Of a stretch of 17,810 nucleotides of DNA, positions 7,522 to 17,810 are shown piece after piece. The position numbers and the translations under genes are program-made. The notes beneath the pieces are model-generated. The model was not told the DNA's origin. It did no database searches and saw nothing but the letters and a program-made list of their open reading frames with translations. Each line of letters opens with the position of its first letter. The first letter of the stretch is position 1. Source of the stretch: Mucidula mucida (Eukaryota; Basidiomycota; Agaricomycetes; Agaricales; Physalacriaceae); NCBI GenBank assembly GCA_015501055.1, contig JADNYV010000695.1, positions 1 to 17,810 of the forward strand, written 5' to 3'.

Positions 7522-10016
7522 CTACACCACCATTGTCTGCAGATAGCTCGCCAGCGCCCAGCCCGTCTCCGCCTTGTGTCCTCCACCAACGCCTCTTCGC
7601 ACCAACAACAACGTATCCGCCGCGTCCGGATCGTCGTCTGCCAGAACCAGCCGGAGCCCCCTCGGCTCGTGCGTCCGGGGGTGCCCACACTCCTTCAGGA
7701 CTTCATAGAACTCGCCGTTCCCCGCCAGCTCTAGGAACGCGTACGCATCATATATGTACGTCGGAACTGGCGGCTCAAACGGCTGGATCCCATACACCAC
7801 ATACAGCGGCCGCAGCTTCTCCTTCTTCATGATGCTGCTTGACTTGCTCTTGATCGACGGCGTCGGCGTGCCAGGTCGCGTCCGGATCTTCAGCGATGCG
7901 GCGGGCGTTATCGGCAACACGGGGGGAACAGCAAAGTACGTTGGGGGCGGCGTGGCCATCTCCATCAGCGGACTCTCCGCGCGCTCCATCTCGCTTCGCT
8001 TCGTCGCATAATCGTAGCCAATCGAGTTCATATCAAACTCGTACTCGTGATCGACGCTCGACTTGGTCGTCCGCGACCGCATGCTCGCGCTCGACGACAG
8101 CGGAAGCGGGCTGCTCACGTGCGGCATTGAATTGGACGATGAGCGGCGGGTAGGCGGCGCGCGCTTCGGCATCTGGGCGGTTATTGTGAACCGCTCAAGC
8201 GCCTTGTCCACCTGCTCCCAGCGCTCCCACCACACCTGTGTCGTGTCACCGGCGATAAAGTCTTCTCCCTCGAGAACCAGTGCCTGCCAGAGATCCATCC
8301 AGTGCTGCCGCAACCTATAAAAGTACGATGCTTGGACACGCGCTAGACGGAGGATACAAGCGGTAAGGACGGTTTCGGCCATGTGTATGTACGTCGGCAG
8401 TTCTTCGGCAAGTTTTGCTCGAAGGGCCAGGTACTCGGCGGAAGCTTTAAGAAGATCAGATGGGGGTCGATTCTTTTGGGACAAGGGCATGTGTATGAGG
8501 TGTGAATGCATGGGAAGGAGGGTGTTGTTGAGCATGTCAATGAGTCGGAGGGGGTTTATGAACGTGTTTAATAAATGAGAGAGAGGACTGAGCAAGCTCA
8601 GTGTAAGTTCCGATGAGAGTTCGGCATTGGTGGGAACGAGCTGGCCGTTGATGAGATCTAGAAAAGCATTGAAGGATTCGGAAGGAGCGATGTCAAGGCC
8701 GATGACCCTGGAAAAGGAGAGTGCAAAACGATGAAGCTGGGAGGTGCAAGTAGCGGCGCAATGGGACCATTCCATAACGTTCTGAGTGAGTTGATTAGTA
8801 AAAGACTGTGTTTGCAACAGCCGCTTGTGGAGGCGATCGACCTGGAGAGATTCATCTGAATCTGGAGGTGGCGCCCGTTTACGGATGCTCTTGATACGAA
8901 CAAGGAATTCCTTGTTCGGCCGTTTAAGGACATCCTTGACGACTTCAGTACGACGGCGTTCCTCATTGACGCGCTGTGCGACTTGCTGCATGGCGTTCCG
9001 CGCCTGTCGCAGGTTGTCTTTATCTGGGTGGTCGTCTGGGGTCGCATCGAGGATGGCAGAGAGCAGGAGAGGGTATTTGAGTAGTCGTTGAACGGGCTTG
9101 ATAAGCATGGAGTGTAGATCCCAGGCATGAGAGACGTCGGACGCGATTTTGCGCGCCAGCTCGTGGTATGCCTTTAGGGCGGGAGTGGAGGGAAGTGACT
9201 GCAGGTGCTGTGAAGCCGTGTCATGGCGGGATATATAGTACTTGTAGGGCCGTTCCATTTCCGGTATGGCCTCCTGGAAGAGGCGACCGACGCAGTCCAC
9301 CTCGATGGCATCCTCGAGGCAGTCGCAAAAGTTGTCCGTGAATTCGGCGAGCTCGCCGATATTTCCAAACACTATCCTGGCGTCCTCTCTGCTCATTGGC
9401 ACCGTTCCATCTGGCATAACGACCTCCGACGTGGATCCGCCCATCTTGACTTGTTCGCCTGCAAAAAAACTAGTGAGTGAAAGAAATAGTCAAGGCCAAG
9501 TCGCGCACCGAGAGCCAAAGGGATATGGATGTCGCGGACGAGGGCCATGTCGGATGCATAACATCGCTCGGATGTCAGGACCTCTTCAATAGCGTGCTGG
9601 CGCTTGCTTTTTGCGGGCAGCGGCGGAGGTACATGTATCTGCGAATTGCGGATGGCCGACGCTAGACCGCGCTCCGACGTGGCATCGTCGTACATGACGT
9701 GCTGTCGGTTACTTCGCGGTGTAGGCGGCATCGTTGGCGACGTCGGCGTCCTTGGTGTCTCCGAAACCTGAAGTGCCAAGTTGGGGGTGCTGATACTGCG
9801 CTTAAACGACGGCAGCTCGTCGACGGTATGCTGGCGTTTTATTTTCTGGGCTGTAGGCGTCGTCGATGTCGGCGAGGAGCGAAGCATTTTGAGCAAGTTG
9901 ACCGAGGACCCATAAGCAGCGTCGGACGTGATGATGCTCTCTACGGTATGCTGGCGCTTGGGCCTCTGCGGCGTAGTTGGAAGCATAGACCTTGGCGACG
10001 TCGGAGGTGGGCCCAT
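7522..10016 (-). CDS. Rho guanine nucleotide exchange factor with DH, BAR-like and C-terminal SH3-like regions
   Basis: Two exons (10016-9509 and 9458-7522) joined over a 50-bp intron at 9459-9508 (GTGCGC...GCAG, branch-like TTGACT) give 814 residues in frame. The start is the ATG at 10014-10016. Residues 1-137 are low-complexity and Pro/Ser/Thr-rich, with RQH repeats near 20, 60 and 103. The DH domain runs from about 138 (RQHAIEEVLTSERCYASDM) to about 340 and has the hallmark LIKPVQRLLKYPLLL at 288-302. A helical region at about 375-600 is BAR-like, as in DNMBP/Tuba and fission-yeast Gef1. A Ser-rich linker follows, then a C-terminal SH3-like segment from about 715 (LYVVYGIQPFEP ... GWALASYLQ). 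Such proteins activate Rho/Cdc42 GTPases at membranes for polarity and cytokinesis. The intron sits just after the DH-start block, at IPLALG. The specific GTPase cannot be read from sequence. Confidence 0.88.
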
Positions 10017-10968
10017 CACAATACATGTGGTAGTGGTGGTGGTTACGTCCAGACCAGACGATCGTGGGACTTTGAATCAATTTAAACTCTTCACACCCTT
10101 TCACCCTCCGATGCTCCTAATACAGTCATCGGACGACATTCATTCAGCGCCACCAAATACATCTGACGCGTTAATAACTGCTATTCGTGACAATATTCAC
10201 GCCTCGGCATCGTAAATACAAGTACTACACCAAATCAAAGGAGATAGTACTAATCATTGATTCTCCATCGAGCAATCCAATCGCCACACTAGCCGCCAAC
10301 GAACCGATAGATCCGCCGGGAGTCAGACCATCAGGGAAGCGGATCGCGCGCAGTCTAGCGTTGTAGGTCCATGAGGGTCCCACCTTCCATTCTATCATCC
10401 GCGGAACCAGATCTTGGCTCCTTGGCCAGTGTCGCCGAATTCTCGTACGATTCACTTGCCCCAGAGGCGGTCACCGCAACTGTCAAACACACTCAAAGCT
10501 ACATTGGGGTGGCAACAGCTAGCGACGCACCCCATTTCGCCTCCGATAAGCGTGGCTCCGACGTCGTTAAAGATGAAAGATCCCCGCAATCACTGCAGCT
10601 GCACGAGACTCACGCAGGGCCTAGAAATACTCCCTTTGAGTCTTGAGCGTCCGAGTCGCCCGTGCCACGCATTGAACACCTGCATCCATGACAGGAGGCA
10701 GCGATATTTGCGACGCAACAATCACCCGACCAACACCGGGGAAAGGAAAATTAGACAGAGCCGTTAGTTCGGGTGTAAACGAGGTCCCCGAGTACACGGG
10801 ACATAGAGTGGATTATTGAAAGCAGCGAGAGACACACGGCATGGACTTTGAAAACGATACCAGTCGCAAAGTTGCAAGGCGATCCGGGTCCGATCTCGAC
10901 AATCGGCCTAGCGTGTTGCCCATTCAAGACATGTGCCCTCCAAATGTGTGGCGCTGATTTAGGCTCAA
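10017..10968. other. Intergenic DNA upstream of the RhoGEF gene
   Basis: This stretch must hold the promoter of the minus-strand RhoGEF gene. An upstream out-of-frame ATG in the same orientation lies near 10025. A 76-codon minus-strand ORF at 10225-10455 and overlapping plus-strand ORFs at 10371-10767 were inspected. None shows a domain I recognise, although a multi-exon minus-strand gene of unknown type cannot be excluded. Confidence 0.4.
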
Positions 10969-11058
10969 GGCACTATAGCCAAGTGGTTACGGCGATAGAT
11001 TTGAATCTTCATTATCTATTTCTCTTTGAGAGCACAGGTTCGAACCCTGTTGGTGTCG
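10969..11058 (+). tRNA. tRNA-Ser(UGA) with an 8-nt intron
   Basis: The acceptor stem GGCACTA pairs with TGGTGTC (two G-U wobbles), with discriminator G at 11058. The D arm is GCC...GGC with the A-box TAGCCAAGTGGTTA. The anticodon stem is ATAGA (10995-10999) with TCTAT (11015-11019). The anticodon TGA is at 11002-11004, and an intron at 11006-11013 follows the base 3' of the anticodon. A long variable arm (TCTC-TTT-GAGA) marks a class II tRNA. The T arm is ACAGG-TTCGAAC-CCTGT, which contains the B box. The long variable arm and the UGA anticodon agree on serine. Confidence 0.93.
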
Positions 11059-11076
11059 TAACAGAGTGTAAATAAC

Positions 11077-11081
11077 TTTTT
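11077..11081 (+). terminator. RNA polymerase III terminator of the tRNA gene
   Basis: TTTTT lies 18 bases after the mature tRNA 3' end, the usual Pol III stop signal and spacing. Confidence 0.75.
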
Positions 11082-11375
11082 GTCCTTCACCATGAGGGTG
11101 CGCAGCCGTTCCACTACACCACCCCGAGCACGACAAGTGGTTTAATCGTCGGAGGAGAATATGAAGACTACAAGATCTTCACAAGTGATATCACATGTAA
11201 GGAGATAAAGAAACGCTACAGGCAATGTCAAGTGGCGAAGGATGAGAAACAGATAAGTAGTACATACACCACAGCAACACTTAACCACTGTTCTTTGAGT
11301 GTTTGATACACCTCTCGCTGTTCCAGTCACTGGTCTATGTTCCCCGGGATCTGATCTGTCAGGATGGCAGGGAAA

Positions 11376-12612
11376 TTAGTGAGGCTCTGCATAAAACTGC
11401 AGCTCGCTGCGGAGACTAGTCGCTGAAGGACGATGGTCCGGATCCACCACAAGACAACGCCTGACCAAGTCTTTATACCAATCCGGCACCTGTGCGCTCC
11501 AATGGAGTTCTGGGACGAGAGCATCCCTTTCGAAATCCTGTACCTCCTCTGCTATGTACCATAAGACAATTCCCAGCGAGAACACATCACCGGCAAATGT
11601 CATTTCTGGGGCATTCTCTGAGGGTGGAAGTCCTTGGAACTCGGGTGCTGCAAATGCGGGGGTACAGGTAGCTTGCGCGTAGTCGATAAGGCGGCATCGC
11701 CCATCGTCGCATAGAATGAAATTGTTAGGTTTAACGTCGCCCCAGCCATGTCCTAGCCCATGGAGCCATTCCAGCCCAAGCGCACAGTCCAGTGCCCATC
11801 CTAGGCGGATAGACCAAGGACGGCGGGCGCTGGACGCTCTGAACACTTCATTCAGAGATGACGCCGAGTGGTATGGGAGGAGATATCCCCAAAGCAATCC
11901 CCTCCGATCCAGAACTGCAGCCGTTGGTCTTAGCGCATGTGGGGACGGAGGAAGGTTCAACATGAGGGTGAGGTCTTCAACGAATGTCGGGTCAAAAAAT
12001 GGCCCACGCGACAGCTTGAGTACATGTAACTCGGAATGCCCTTGAACAACGATGGCAAAGATGTTATCGTAGACAGTGAAATACCGCTTTCGTATGGATT
12101 CCAATTTCACAGTAGGAAGACGCTGGATGGATTCGCTGAAGCTCTCAGGTGCATGTCCGAAAGGGCGAAAGACAGATTTTGTAACGGTGATGCCCCCTTC
12201 ACCAGTACTACTCTCAAAGTGCACAGACCAAAAACCAGGTTCCTCTTTCCTATCGGGCAGTAGAGGGATGATCTTGTCGACATGTGAGAACCTAGTCAAA
12301 TGATGAAGAAACACTACTAACCTCGTTGAGAACCCGCACGCTAACAGCAGCACCGGGGCGATTAAGTGCATCATTTTCTGGACACACGGGGACAGATGTA
12401 TTGCGCTCGTAGTTCACGTGGATGATACGACCAGACCAGACCAGTTCCGGGTCGTAGTCCAGGTGAAATGTGGTCGTTGCATCATCCTCCCCAAATTGAA
12501 CTTCGGTCACGCTGATACCGCGTTTCTTCTGCGGGAGAGGCTTCCAGAATGCTACGTATAGTCAATCAAATGGTCATAGCCTTGTCGAGAGAAAGAAAAA
12601 CCTACTGTTCAT
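11376..12612 (-). CDS. Protein-kinase-like protein (fungal, divergent N-lobe)
   Basis: Three exons (12612-12606, 12551-12322, 12272-11376) with introns of 54 and 49 bp total 1134 nt and give 377 residues in frame. The first coding exon is only 7 nt (ATGAACA), chosen because it alone joins in frame to exon 2 (FWKPLPQKKRG). The C-lobe is clearly kinase-like: LEWLHGLGHGWGDVKPNNFIL has the catalytic Asp at about 258 in a GDVKPNN loop. IDYAQ at about 275-279 replaces DFG while keeping Asp, APE is at 288-290, and DVFSLGIVLWYIAEE follows. A candidate ATP lysine is in LHVLKLS at about 165. A glycine-rich loop is not evident. Substrate and activity are unknown, but keeping both Asp residues argues against a dead kinase. 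The far N-terminus (1-80) has no match I know. Confidence 0.78.
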
Positions 12613-13008
12613 GATCGATGATGAAGAGAAGCTTAGCTGTGGCCATTGTTGATCATCAAAGCTTCGCGTGAAACTGGCCGTGTTTCGGCTTCACATTTCA
12701 ACGTCCTCAATAATAAGTATCAATTTGTCTCTATCTCTGGCAGAATTGCTTGGTTGACGTTAAACCTTCGCTAGCAGAACCATCACATGGCCCAGCCTGG
12801 GTGCACAAATCAAGCCATTGTCTTTGAAATCCTGTGTCATGACCTCGACTCAGACATTCCTGTCTGTCTTCACATCCCTCTAAAGTTGGGTTCCGAGAAT
12901 AAATCCCATTTGGTAGTATACTGTGGGCAGCACAAATAAAACCTCCCAAAACGGTCATAGTCGAAATACTGAGCTAGTTCCTCTGACTATCACTGTCATT
13001 GGGATCAT
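12613..13008. other. Intergenic DNA between kinase and APH pseudogene
   Basis: About 400 bp. It contains a 75-codon minus-strand ORF (12731-12958) with six cysteines but no clear signal peptide or family match. It probably also holds the promoter of the minus-strand kinase gene. Confidence 0.4.
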
Positions 13009-13655
13009 TCACAACATCACTCGGACTCCAATTCCGCTGCAGCACTTCTCTGTCTCTTCAGGATATAGCTCCAAGAGGTTGTCAACCCACTCAATCCAGC
13101 TCTTCCTAGCCCCCCAATTCTTTGTAAAACAATAAGTACTCCATATGCTCAGGATACCACCTCGCAGAGCCCCAGTCCAATAACACCGTAATCCTACCGT
13201 CCTGCACAAGGATATTGTGCGGTGCCAAGTCTTCGTGCATGAAAACTAATTTATGCCGCTTCCGGTGAGTTCCAATGACCCACAGCGGGGTGTCGTTGTC
13301 GTTCTGCCGTAGTTATGGGCCTCCGATCTGAAAGGTCCAATCTTGCCATTGAAGATGACCCGGGAATGATCAATTGGACCTCCTAGGACTGATGAGATGG
13401 AAGTGGGGGATAGTTTGGTATTGCTGGATGCTGAGTGATTATGTAACACTTTTTGTCTGCTGATACGGAAGGCCAAATATCTTCCAGCTCGACGCCTTGA
13501 ACACAAGACATGAAAACGAGGTACATTCTACAATATCAAAAACAGAACAAAGGGCGGGGAACCGGAATCTTAGTCTCTGAACGTAGGAAGTGCAATGTTG
13601 CAAACTCAACCGGCCCATTTGGGCAGCGCTTCACATAGATCCAACGTCCAAGTGT
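13009..13655 (-). pseudogene. Broken APH-family (aminoglycoside phosphotransferase-fold) kinase gene
   Basis: Pieces of a fungal APH-domain protein occur in the right order but in different frames. From high to low coordinates they are GRWIYVKRCPNG, EFATLHFLRSETKIPVPRP (about 13565-13625), MYLVFMSCVQGVELEDIWPS (about 13467-13526), SSVLGGP and GPFRSEAH (about 13310-13400), FMHEDLAPHNILV (about 13205-13243, the catalytic HGDLAPRN-type loop), LLDWGSARWYPE (about 13150-13180, metal-binding Asp) and WIEWVDNLLELYPEE (about 13045-13100). The segment between IITQ and SSV is too short. Frame changes occur near 13115-13135 and 13259 without plausible introns. In the catalytic loop HED replaces the usual HGD. 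Such fungal genes are abundant and mostly of unknown substrate. A heavily spliced working gene is possible but less likely. Confidence 0.72.
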
Positions 13656-13934
13656 CACTGTGAGCCGTTAGCTGTAGTTGAGTTCTTGATCAGAAGAAAC
13701 TACTTCTCCAGATAACAAAAAGAGGTGTTGTTATACAACGGTGCATTACCATCTGCGCGTGGTACCTGTACGTGTCGAGTCCAAAAGACTGTTTGCCAAA
13801 ACTTCGGATGGTAGTACTTAGTCGGTTGTCAAAACGTTACGTGGGAAAACCCCATTGGGTGAATCGGTCCGATTCTATTGAGCTCCACGCTTTAGTACTA
13901 TTTACACGAATAGAACAAGCCATGGTATAGATGA

Positions 13935-15939
13935 TCATACAAAGGCCGTTCCCTTGCGACGCGCCAACGCGTGCCGAGCAAACAAGTTACACACCGCGCC
14001 TACCATGATGCACGCACACCCAAACACAAGCGGTCTCCACCAGACGAAATGAGGCGCGGCCAATAACGCTCCGGCCAAAGGACTTCCAGTGAGCGCGGCC
14101 ACGCTCATGAACAACGCCGTTAACCCAACCCGCAGCCTGACCTCTTCGCTGAGTGAGATTGCAAAGGTTGTAGGAAGAGGCGCACCCAATATCATTCACA
14201 GTGCCGAACGTCGCGACAGCAGGAAATACGAGCGAGAAGAGGGCACCAGAGAAGAAGCCGTAGAAAGACGCAAAGATGACCACGCCTGCAGTGTTGCGAA
14301 CGCTAAGGAGAGCCCACAGAAGTGCGCCACTGAGGAATGCGCTAGGTATAAACACTGAAATCGCGATGACGCTAATGCATTCCACGTGGAACAGGACGAA
14401 CCGTTCAAAGTGCCATACTTATCCGCTATAAAGTTTGGCAGGAAGCGACCAATTGTTGCTGCGGCGTTAAGAATGGTGATCTATGTCCACAAGCTAGTTA
14501 GTTAGGGAGGCTCTGAAGGTCTATCGAATACGACGAACCGCCCAACTCGAAAAGGACGCGTCAATTCCGTTGATTTTCGAGAACAGCTGGAGGTAGAAGT
14601 CTTGGCGATGTGTGAGCTCAAAATTGCAGATTCGAAGAAGCGATGACCCACAAGGGATGAAAACGCCCCACCAGACGAAGAACATTCTTATGGAGCACCA
14701 TTTAGACGAGTTATAAATCGATGGACTATCAAACTCACCCAACCGCAGATAACCAAAACGGCATATCACGCAGGACGCTCGTACTTCGAGCAAAGGAGGA
14801 TGCTCGGGGAGGAACTTCATTAAGATTGAGTTTGATCATACAGTGAGAGGATATTGTACTTGCGTCGCGTCTTCATCATCAAGTTTGCCAGAATTAGGAG
14901 GACCAGATCGATCAACGCAAGGAGTCTGAAGAAATGAACACCGTAACTTGAGTGGGCAACGGAAACAGGGCAAGAATAACAAACCTTGTACCCCATGCAA
15001 ATCCGAGACGCTTGTCCGCGAAAAACCTGTTCAAGATGATAGGGTAAATCACAGAACCTAGGCCTCCTCCTAGACCAGTGTTCAGAGGTAATGACTGGGC
15101 GGGTAGATAAGCCGCACTTGCCTGTAATCACAAGGCCCATGGCTAAGGAGCGCCGTCTTCGGAAGTAATGCGACACGACGCTCGTCGATGGCAGAAGCAT
15201 CATCCCCATACCTAGTAGTTCAAAAGTTGACTTCAGCGGTATTCAGAGCGGGAGAACCGCGTACCGAGTCCCATTCCGAATCCCTGCGCTAACAAGTTCT
15301 GATAGTAGTGATGTGGTTGTACCAGCGAAAGCATGAACAATCTACAAGAAGTTTCTCAGCGGGACCGACGTAAAAGCAATAGGACTTACGATGTGATGAA
15401 TAGACCTCCACCAAAGAGCATGCTAGATCGGAAATAACCCGCATCGAACAGTTTTCCAGATACGATTCCCAGTCCGAACATCAGAGCCAGCTGGATGGAG
15501 CCTATCCAGCTGATTTGAGACGGCGACATTTCTACGAGAGAGACTCGCTGGAAACGGTTCAGCTAAAATCAGTGGGGATCTTGACGGCTGATAGAAGTTC
15601 GTACGGTATAATAGTCTTGGTACACTAACATGAAATAGAACGTCATACTTCCAGGCACTAGGGAACATGACTCTCACCTCCGAACGATTGACCGTTCCCG
15701 ATGGTGCCTTGCGGAGGTAAGAACAATCAATTGACGAAGGGGACATTCAGCGGGAATGGAAGCGTACACATGCTCACGAGAGCGCTGAACGGTATCTCAT
15801 CAGTCGTGAAAAGACATTTGAATTCGTGATCTCACCCTCCCATCACAGTCAGCCATCCGCGCGCAGAACCTTCGGGAAACTCTGGCGGTTCACCCTCTGC
15901 GTTTCCGTTAGCGTCGAGACTGAGCTCCTTATCGTACAT
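13935..15939 (-). CDS. MFS permease of the monocarboxylate-porter-like family
   Basis: Fifteen exons join in frame to 1278 nt (425 residues): 15939-15836, 15784-15768, 15707-15678, 15624-15605, 15547-15390, 15341-15265, 15211-15122, 15069-14985, 14925-14864, 14814-14739, 14686-14652, 14600-14539, 14480-14402, 14354-14186, 14148-13935. The product starts with a short hydrophilic tail (PPEFPEG before GWLTVMGG). Twelve hydrophobic spans follow, with family blocks SWIGSIQLALMFGLGI, GKLFDAGYF, VVSHYFRRRRSLAMGL, ADKRLGFAWG, YFYLQLF and AAATIGRFLPNFIADKYG. Fungal relatives sit in the plasma or vacuolar membrane and may carry monocarboxylates, riboflavin or siderophore-like solutes; the substrate is not predictable here. 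Introns 7 and 9 have GC donors. The N-terminus may extend upstream, since an ATG at 16031 opens a frame one base out of register. Confidence 0.85.
14815..14863 (-). other. GC-AG intron 9 of the MFS gene
   Basis: The donor GCAAGT and acceptor GAAG give a 49-bp intron. Splicing here joins MMKTR to LPPRASS, the expected family sequence in the central loop between the two six-helix halves. The alternative GT donor four bases on gives a frame with an early stop. Confidence 0.65.
15070..15121 (-). other. GC-AG intron 7 of the MFS gene
   Basis: The donor GCAAGT and acceptor TCTAG give a 52-bp intron with a CTGAAC branch-like site. Splicing here restores the conserved ITGGGLGSVIYP block. The nearby GT (in AAGTGC) would break the frame. 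Confidence 0.7.
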
Positions 15940-17810
15940 CAGAGCGGGACGGTTGGGGTAGCGCAAGAACTATTGGTGGAAGAAGCAGGCGGCAGTGGCG
16001 GTCGTGCGTCAGACAACTCGTGTTTCGACATGATAGAGCAAGGCAGCAAGGAAAAGTGAGAGTAGTACAGCATCGAGTCAAGATTAAATACTGTCATAGC
16101 GCCGGATAACGTGGTAGCAGAACGTGCGATTGTACAGATCTCTTCCTTTGCGCGTGTTCGGCCATGAAAGTATCTTTTGTAGGCAAATCACCATGAGGTC
16201 GGAGTACGGGATCGCGCAGGTATAAGACCGAAGCCACTACGCGCTCTAGCACCGTGCTGGATATTTTTGTAGTGCCAAAGTCGAACACTGAGCCTGACGA
16301 GCTGTACCTCAGGATATTCCAAATGTAAGTCGATAACTGGAACGCGTCAAGAACCGCTAAGTCCTCGGAGATGTCCTATTTGTAAAAGATAAAGCGCCAG
16401 CTGGTTCTGTCAAGTCTAAAATCCATGTGAACGACCAACGATATAGAGGTCTCTAAACCAAACTGAGTTATCGATGAAGCACGACTGCGACTAGCGGAGT
16501 TCTCCGGCGAGTTACAGATATTAAGCAACGATACGCGCCTGCAAGAGGACGCCACTTATTCCAGAGATAAGTAACCTCTGTCCATGAGTCCTAGTCTTTC
16601 TGTGTGGCTGCAGTGTGGTACCTCCGGAGTTGATACGCGTCGAAGACTAGGCATCACCGCCCTTGAAGCGAAAAGTTCACACGCGCAGATGACACTGTTC
16701 CTAGCGTATTGAGATGAAAGGCGTGAGGAAAAGTCAATATGATAGTCACCTGCCTGAAAGTGCCGGGACAAGAGGCTAGTACTCAAATAAGTAGCGGCCC
16801 GATGTTCTAAGATACAAAATAGCCCCGTAGTCGACGAGGAGATTGATACATGAGAAACCTTTCCCAGTTATTGTTGAGAGTCAAAGGTCAAGGGAGGTAT
16901 GATGCAGATCTGGCAGGATTTGTCGAGCAGTCGCTGGAACCGCTCGTTCAGTTGCCTGAAGGCTCAACCCCAAAGTAGACAACACGAGGTTTTACCACAT
17001 CCTGGACCCCCATCTTCAATACGGCAGCCAGAGTTACTGTTACCTACGTTGCCGACCGATACTATAGTCTATGAGGAACCAAAAGGAATTTTTTTCATTG
17101 ACATACCGCCAGCTCGAATAAGATAAAACATTCATGAACGCGGCGGAATGAATTTGAGATACGAATCTGTGTTTCCGAGGTGGCCTGGAAATGAATAGAT
17201 TTGTGGTGTTCGTTTCAGATGAACTTTTTAGTACGACGAGCAAAACAGTCTGCTTGTTTCGTGAAGGAAATGTGCATTTACATTGCAGAACTGGAGCCGC
17301 CCAAAACGATGAAAGAAACAGATGGCGCAAGCAATTAAATCATGCTCACCGCTAGTTCTCCGAGGTGGGTTTGTACGCCACGGGTCGTCTAGAGTCTTCA
17401 AGTCTTCGTGATATGAAAAGCTAATGCTATATGCCAGTTACTCCACACGTCGAACCGTTATCGCGGCCAGGTCTTCATGTTAAGTCATCAAAGTCGGAGG
17501 TCGGCTTGTATATCATATCGTCGGAGGTCGAAGTCCGCGGAGGCCTTTGTTGTCGTGTGCTAAAGCAAGCTGCAAACTGCTGCAAACTACAACGCCCTCT
17601 CTTGGTCTCTAGCAGCTCAATTTGGCGCCCCATCAAGAAGCGTTCTATGAAACTGAGTAGCGCTACTGTTATCAACGGTGTCGTTGACGATGAGTGATCT
17701 GCATTCAAATTTGATGCGCCACATCAATTCACAGGGCAGATTTTCCCATTTGGGTTTTCTCCGAGCATATTCACAAATGAGACAGTCTATCTGTGAAATG
17801 TATCCACAGT
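15940..17810. other. Distal region with no recognised gene
   Basis: About 1.9 kb. The first part probably holds the MFS promoter or 5' end. The remaining ORFs (about 60-96 codons, for example 16094-16288, 16556-16786 and 17040-17330 minus, 17431-17697 plus) lack recognisable domains. A GGPGCGKT stretch on the minus strand at 16985-17014 looks like a Walker A motif but stops nine residues later. Small direct repeats occur near 17492-17530 (GTCGGAGGTCG twice) and 17566-17590 (GCTGCAAACT repeats). Confidence 0.4.

Noticed and set aside
12731..12958. Cysteine-containing 75-codon minus-strand ORF as a small secreted protein
   Set aside because: No clear signal peptide, no family match and no spacing typical of known cysteine-rich peptides.
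16985..17014. Walker A-like GGPGCGKTS on the minus strand
   Set aside because: The frame stops nine residues later and no Walker B or other NTPase motif is nearby; probably chance.

Overview
The window looks like the genome of a filamentous basidiomycete (Agaricomycetes-like). It has many introns of about 50 bp with CTRAY-type branch sites, fungal-type gene families (a DH-BAR Rho exchange factor, a monocarboxylate-porter-like MFS permease, APH-type kinases), a chromodomain Ty3/gypsy retrotransposon and the tail of a Helitron/PIF1-type helicase. Everything here is read by eye; no database search was run.

Positions 1-6620 form one giant, nearly perfect palindrome. Position i in the left arm pairs with about 6617-6621 minus i in the right arm. 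Reading outward from the centre, each arm holds the 3' part of a Ty3/gypsy pol gene (end of the integrase core, integrase C-terminus, chromodomain), a polypurine tract, a 528-529 bp LTR (TGTTA...TAACA), about 1.2 kb of non-coding DNA with a TTAA-bounded 101 bp MITE-like insert, and the C-terminal end of a PIF1/Helitron-like helicase. The outer 2.2 kb of the arms shows no base substitutions, only seven one-base homopolymer length differences. The retrotransposon coding part differs by about 14 substitutions, mostly synonymous, plus many indels. The left edge of the window coincides with the left arm, so the true outer end of the palindrome cannot be seen. It may be a real inverted duplication or an assembly artefact.

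From 6621 on the DNA is unique and ordinary, and all four protein loci lie on the minus strand. They are a DH-BAR-SH3-like RhoGEF (7522-10016, one intron), a protein-kinase-like gene (11376-12612, two introns), a broken APH-family kinase pseudogene (about 13009-13655) and a 15-exon MFS permease (13935-15939). A plus-strand tRNA-Ser(UGA) with an 8-nt intron lies at 10969-11058. The three intact gene models close in frame with no base correction, which suggests good base quality in this half and makes the homopolymer noise inside the palindrome stand out. From 15940 to the end I recognise nothing.

The genes do not form a pathway. The points of interest are the palindrome and its two-zone divergence, a repeated DH-start motif in the RhoGEF N-terminus, and two GC-AG introns in the permease.
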